Source: CAZCEC01 sp964497615 (GTDB lineage Bacteria > Chloroflexota > Anaerolineae > Anaerolineales > UBA6663). Taken from it: DNA of 64,000 nucleotides. A program made the position numbers and the translations under genes. The notes below the pieces were generated by a model, which was not told where the DNA came from, did not search any database, and was given only the letters and a program-made list of their open reading frames with translations. The DNA is taken from assembly GCA_964497615.1 (NCBI GenBank), contig CAZCEC010000020.1:32221-96220 (forward strand), in the 5' to 3' direction. Below, in pieces: positions 61,156 through 64,000 of this stretch (position 1 is its first letter; every line of letters begins with the position of its first letter).

Positions 61156-63657
61156 TCACTGCCCGTACAACACCCGATACTGCTCGAAATACTCAAACGT
61201 CGTCGTCACGTAGCCCTTCGCATCGGGCAGGCGGATGACTTCTACAAACAGGTCCGGGTCGCCCTTGGCCATGTCGAGCCAGATGGCGGCGTTGCTGGGC
61301 CCGGCGTAGTAGCCGGCCAGCATCGCCGCCGGCCCGCCGCCGGTCTGCTCGGCCACGAAGTTCAAGTAGAACGCCCCCATCGGGATCGAGATCGCCGGGC
61401 GGTACAGGTCGTCGTAGGTGAAGTCCACCAGCCCCATGTGCGCGGCCACGTCGTCGGCGGTGGGCGGGATGAACTGGTTCAGCCCGCGCGCATCGGCCAC
61501 CGAGTAGGCGTACTTCCAGAAGAAGCTCTCGATCCGCATCTTGGCGTACATCACGAACGGGTGCAGGGCGTAGTCATTGGCGGCGGCGATAGCCAGATCG
61601 CTGAACGGCGCCGGGTAGCGCAGGCGCAGGATGTAGGCAGGTGCGTCCAGCGAGTTTGCCAATCCGGCCAGGTCCACCACCTGCCGGCCGGCGCGGATGG
61701 CGAGGTCATACGCGCCGAGTTGGTGGAAGTACACCGCCAACTGCCAGGTCGCCAGCGGGTCGCCGCTCAGGTCCAGGCGCAGGCTGTCGAACTCGGCGTG
61801 CGCCTGGGTGAGGCGGCCCAGCTTCCACAATTCGGCGCCACGCTCAAAGCGCGGCTCCTGCCACACGCCGGGCTGCAACTCGCTCAGCCGGTCAATGGTC
61901 TGCGCCAGCGGAAACTTCTCGCGCAGCCAGCGCTCCGTCTCGGCCAGTTCCGCCGCCTCGTCGAAGGAGAAGTCGTAGGTGGCTGGTGGGGTGAATGGCT
62001 CATCGCCGTCCAGCAGTTGCCGCGCCCGCAGCGGGTAGTAGCCGTCCGTCCCGAGGCTGGCCGCCTGCGCCCAGGCTTCGCGCGCGCCGTCGGTGCTGCC
62101 CTGCGCGGCCCGCACCTTGCCCATCCACAGCCAGGCCCGCGCCTGTTCGTTCGCGTCGAGCGCCAGGGTGCTGGCCGCCTCGAAGCGCAGGCCCGCGCTG
62201 CCGAACTCGCCTCCGCGAAAGTACACCAGCCCGGCCTGCATGGCCGCGTCGGCCGCCTGGGCCGCGCTGGGATACTCGTTCGCAATCCGGTTCCACAGCT
62301 CGGCCGCGCCGGCCAGGTCGTTGTTGCGCTCGCGCAGCCGCGCCGCCCGGTACAGGGCATCGGGCGCTTCCGGGGCCTCGGGGACGGCCGCGGCAAAAGC
62401 CAGAAAGGTCTCCACGTCGTCCGGGTAGGGCTGGAGGAACGCGATCTGGAAGTAGGCCTGGGTCCACAGCCGGTCGGCGGGGTGGGCGGCCAGCAGTTCG
62501 CGCCAGGCGGCGATGGCCTGCGCGTCCTGGTCCAGCGCGGCATACGTCCGGCCCAGGTGATAGAGCGCGGTGGCGTCGCCGGGGGCGCTGGTGGCGGGGT
62601 CGCCGGCCAGATAGGCGGCGTGGTAGCGTTCCAGGGCGTCGCGGGCCGGGTCGTAGTTGAGGCCGTAGAAGTTGGTCAGCCCGCGCTGGAGATCGTCCAC
62701 GGGCACTTCGTCGTTCACCAGCACAAACAGCCCTTCCAACGCGATGGCGGCCTCCGGGTAATTGTTCACCGCGTCCAAGAAGCGCGCGTGGGCCGCCTCG
62801 GTTTGCCCGGCCTGGTACAGCAGTTGCCCGGCCCGCACGGTCACGCGCGCCTTGCGCCAGTTCTGGTTGGTGGCCGCGAAGACGGCATCGTAAGCGGCCA
62901 CGGCCTGGGTCACGTCGCCGCGCGCCGCCCACACCTCCGCGAGTTGCTCTTGCAGATCGAAGGTGTCGCCCGCGCGCGGCGCGGCGATGGCGGCTTGCAA
63001 TGCCGTCGTCGCCGTCTCGTAGTCACCTAAATTCACCGCGGCCTGCGCGATGCTGGCCTGGACGTAGGAGGCGATGACGTTGGGGCGGCGCTCCAGGTAC
63101 GCTTGATAGGCGCCGATGGCGTCGGTCCACTGCGCGGCGGCGTAGTAGGCGTCGCCCAGCACAAAGTAGGCCTCCGGCCCGAGGGGGGCTTCCGGCTCAG
63201 TGGTGAGGAAGGTGTTCAGGCCCGCAATGGCGCCGGCCGCGTTGCCGTCGTTTAGCCGCGCCTGCGCCAGGCCCAGGTGGGCGGCGGCGCGCAGGGCGGC
63301 GTCGCTGCTTTCATTGAGCACAATCTGATATTCGTTCTGGGCGCGGGTCCAGTCGCCGGCCGCCATGGCTGCGTCGCCGGCTTCGATGCGGGCCGGCGGC
63401 AGGGGGGTGGCGGTGGGGGTGGGCGAGGGCAGCGGGGTGGCGCTGGGGACAAGGGTGGGAGGCAGCGTTGGGGCGGGGGTCTGGCTAGGCGGCAGGAGGG
63501 TGAGCACCGCCTGGGGCGGCTGCCAGCCTAGCCGCATGAGCACCGCGCCCGTGCTTATCCCGGCGATGCAGGCCAGCAGCGCGATGATGACGACGTAGGC
63601 GATAGGCAGGCGGGGTGCTGGCCGAGGGCGCCGCTCCCGCTGGGGCGTCTCCAGCAT
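61156..63657 (-). CDS. TPR-rich lytic transglycosylase (Slt-like)
   Basis: 833 residues. A signal-anchor helix near residues 18-42 follows a basic N-terminus, then a Thr/Pro-rich linker (50-85), a long series of TPR-like helices (about 90-640) and a C-terminal SLT domain. The catalytic Glu is kept in MRIESFF (Glu710), with DARGLNQFIPPTADDVA and AGYYAGPSNAAIW as SLT motifs 2 and 3. It cleaves peptidoglycan to anhydromuropeptides. The usual GLMQ is GLNQ here. A TATGAT -10 lies six bases before the ATG at 63655-63657. Confidence 0.9.
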   Translation of the reverse strand: MLETPQRERRPRPAPRLPIAYVVIIALLACIAGISTGAVLMRLGWQPPQAVLTLLPPSQTPAPTLPPTLVPSATPLPSPTPTATPLPPARIEAGDAAMAAGDWTRAQNEYQIVLNESSDAALRAAAHLGLAQARLNDGNAAGAIAGLNTFLTTEPEAPLGPEAYFVLGDAYYAAAQWTDAIGAYQAYLERRPNVIASYVQASIAQAAVNLGDYETATTALQAAIAAPRAGDTFDLQEQLAEVWAARGDVTQAVAAYDAVFAATNQNWRKARVTVRAGQLLYQAGQTEAAHARFLDAVNNYPEAAIALEGLFVLVNDEVPVDDLQRGLTNFYGLNYDPARDALERYHAAYLAGDPATSAPGDATALYHLGRTYAALDQDAQAIAAWRELLAAHPADRLWTQAYFQIAFLQPYPDDVETFLAFAAAVPEAPEAPDALYRAARLRERNNDLAGAAELWNRIANEYPSAAQAADAAMQAGLVYFRGGEFGSAGLRFEAASTLALDANEQARAWLWMGKVRAAQGSTDGAREAWAQAASLGTDGYYPLRARQLLDGDEPFTPPATYDFSFDEAAELAETERWLREKFPLAQTIDRLSELQPGVWQEPRFERGAELWKLGRLTQAHAEFDSLRLDLSGDPLATWQLAVYFHQLGAYDLAIRAGRQVVDLAGLANSLDAPAYILRLRYPAPFSDLAIAAANDYALHPFVMYAKMRIESFFWKYAYSVADARGLNQFIPPTADDVAAHMGLVDFTYDDLYRPAISIPMGAFYLNFVAEQTGGGPAAMLAGYYAGPSNAAIWLDMAKGDPDLFVEVIRLPDAKGYVTTTFEYFEQYRVLYGQ

Positions 63658-63663
63658 GCGGGC

Positions 63664-63669
63664 ATCATA
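63664..63669 (-). promoter_or_regulatory. Leaderless -10 of lytic transglycosylase
   Basis: TATGAT on the minus strand, exactly six bases before the ATG, overlapped by a second TATGAT five bases further upstream. Suggests transcription beginning at the start codon. Confidence 0.5.
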
Positions 63670-63722
63670 TCATAGCCCCCCGGCGGATTTAGTGCGGTCT
63701 CCGCTTGGCCTTATGGCGGCAG

Positions 63723-63785
63723 AGACCTGCCAGGTTTTGGATGACCTGCGCCGCCTCGGGCTGAAGGGCGAAACCTGGCAGGTCT
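63723..63785. repeat. 15-bp inverted repeat, possible terminator
   Basis: AGACCTGCCAGGTTT (63723-63737) and its exact reverse complement (63771-63785) with a 33-base spacer. Each arm is itself nearly palindromic. Similar CCTGCCAGG elements occur as dispersed intergenic repeats in many environmental assemblies (general recollection). It lies just past the HD-GYP stop, so it may end that transcript. Confidence 0.7.
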
Positions 63786-63812
63786 TTTCCGAAAACGCGG
63801 CAGGTAGCCGCT

Positions 63813-64000
63813 CTAGTGCGCGCCGTTGAGGGAGTGAGTGAACAGGCGGACGGCCTGCGGGTCGAACTGGGTGCCAGCGTTCTCTTGCAGATAGGCGCGG
63901 GCGCGCGCCTCTGGCCAGGCGCGCCGGAAGGGCCGGTCGGCGCACAGCGCATCCCACACATCCACCACCGAGAACAGCCGCGCCGTCAGCGGAATCTGCT
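63813..64000 (-). CDS. HD-GYP domain protein, C-terminal fragment
   Basis: The reading frame enters from the right edge: the visible residues QIPLTARLFSVVDVWDALCA, then DRPFRRAWPEARARAYLQEN and AGTQFDPQAVRLF, match the last helices of HD-GYP phosphodiesterases (the VVDVWDAL and GTQFDPQ motifs). Such proteins hydrolyse cyclic di-GMP. The catalytic HD and GYP motifs are off the window. Ends with TAG at 63813-63815. Confidence 0.8.
   Translation of the reverse strand, partial: QIPLTARLFSVVDVWDALCADRPFRRAWPEARARAYLQENAGTQFDPQAVRLFTHSLNGAH

Noticed and set aside
63670..63957. Small minus-strand open frame at the right edge
   Set aside because: A different frame there encodes the HD-GYP C-terminus, which has family motifs.

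Overview
The window is high-GC DNA (about two thirds G+C by eye) from a draft or metagenome assembly, because it contains three runs of N. Gene content suggests a Chloroflexota bacterium, probably Anaerolineae-like. The clues are surface proteins with a Sec signal, a Thr/Pro-rich linker and one C-terminal membrane helix; sialidase-type propellers; a PknB-type kinase; PPK2; an HD-GYP protein; and several -10 boxes placed six bases before an ATG. The phylum is an inference; there is no rRNA or tRNA to confirm it.

Positions 1-40870 hold a leftward, tightly coupled cluster of 35 genes for a cell-surface glycan. It encodes about a dozen glycosyltransferases of GT2, GT4 and other GT-B types; an RmlD-like reductase; a WecE-type sugar aminotransferase with GNAT, FemAB-like and methyltransferase partners; and a nonulosonic-acid module (NeuB/SpsE-type synthase, KdsC-like phosphatase, CMP-sugar synthetase, SDR, aldehyde dehydrogenase, transketolase). 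Export and assembly genes are a Wzm/Wzt-type ABC transporter, a polyprenyl-phosphate GT next to a polytopic protein, and an O-antigen-ligase-like protein with TPRs. Two anchored Asp-box proteins, a B12-type radical SAM protein, a small zinc-ribbon membrane protein and a hexapeptide acyltransferase complete the set. At least 17 gene junctions are start/stop overlaps (ATGA, GTGA, TTGA, TGATG, TAGTG or longer). A TTGACA-N17-GACAAT promoter lies upstream near 41251-41279.

Positions 41486-50698 encode one rightward protein of about 3070 residues. Its first 230 residues look like a dienelactone-hydrolase-type alpha/beta hydrolase that has lost its nucleophile and histidine. A signal-peptide-like hydrophobic segment follows at residues 255-280, then about 25 composite repeats with RTX-like calcium-binding motifs. 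This is the most unusual object in the window. It is followed by a strong hairpin and by 61-bp tandem repeats broken by a 100-N gap.

Positions 51199-64000 are housekeeping and envelope genes: ftsH, a PknB-like kinase with HCD in place of HRD, and ppk2 (all leftward); a lipid-kinase-like protein, a Ca2+/H+ antiporter, a TerC-family protein, secG and a family-5 solute-binding protein (all rightward); then a TPR lytic transglycosylase and the end of an HD-GYP gene (leftward). The ppk2/lipid-kinase intergenic region holds a LexA-like palindrome inside a promoter spacer, six copies of a 9-mer and a pyrimidine tract ending in a leaderless-type promoter.
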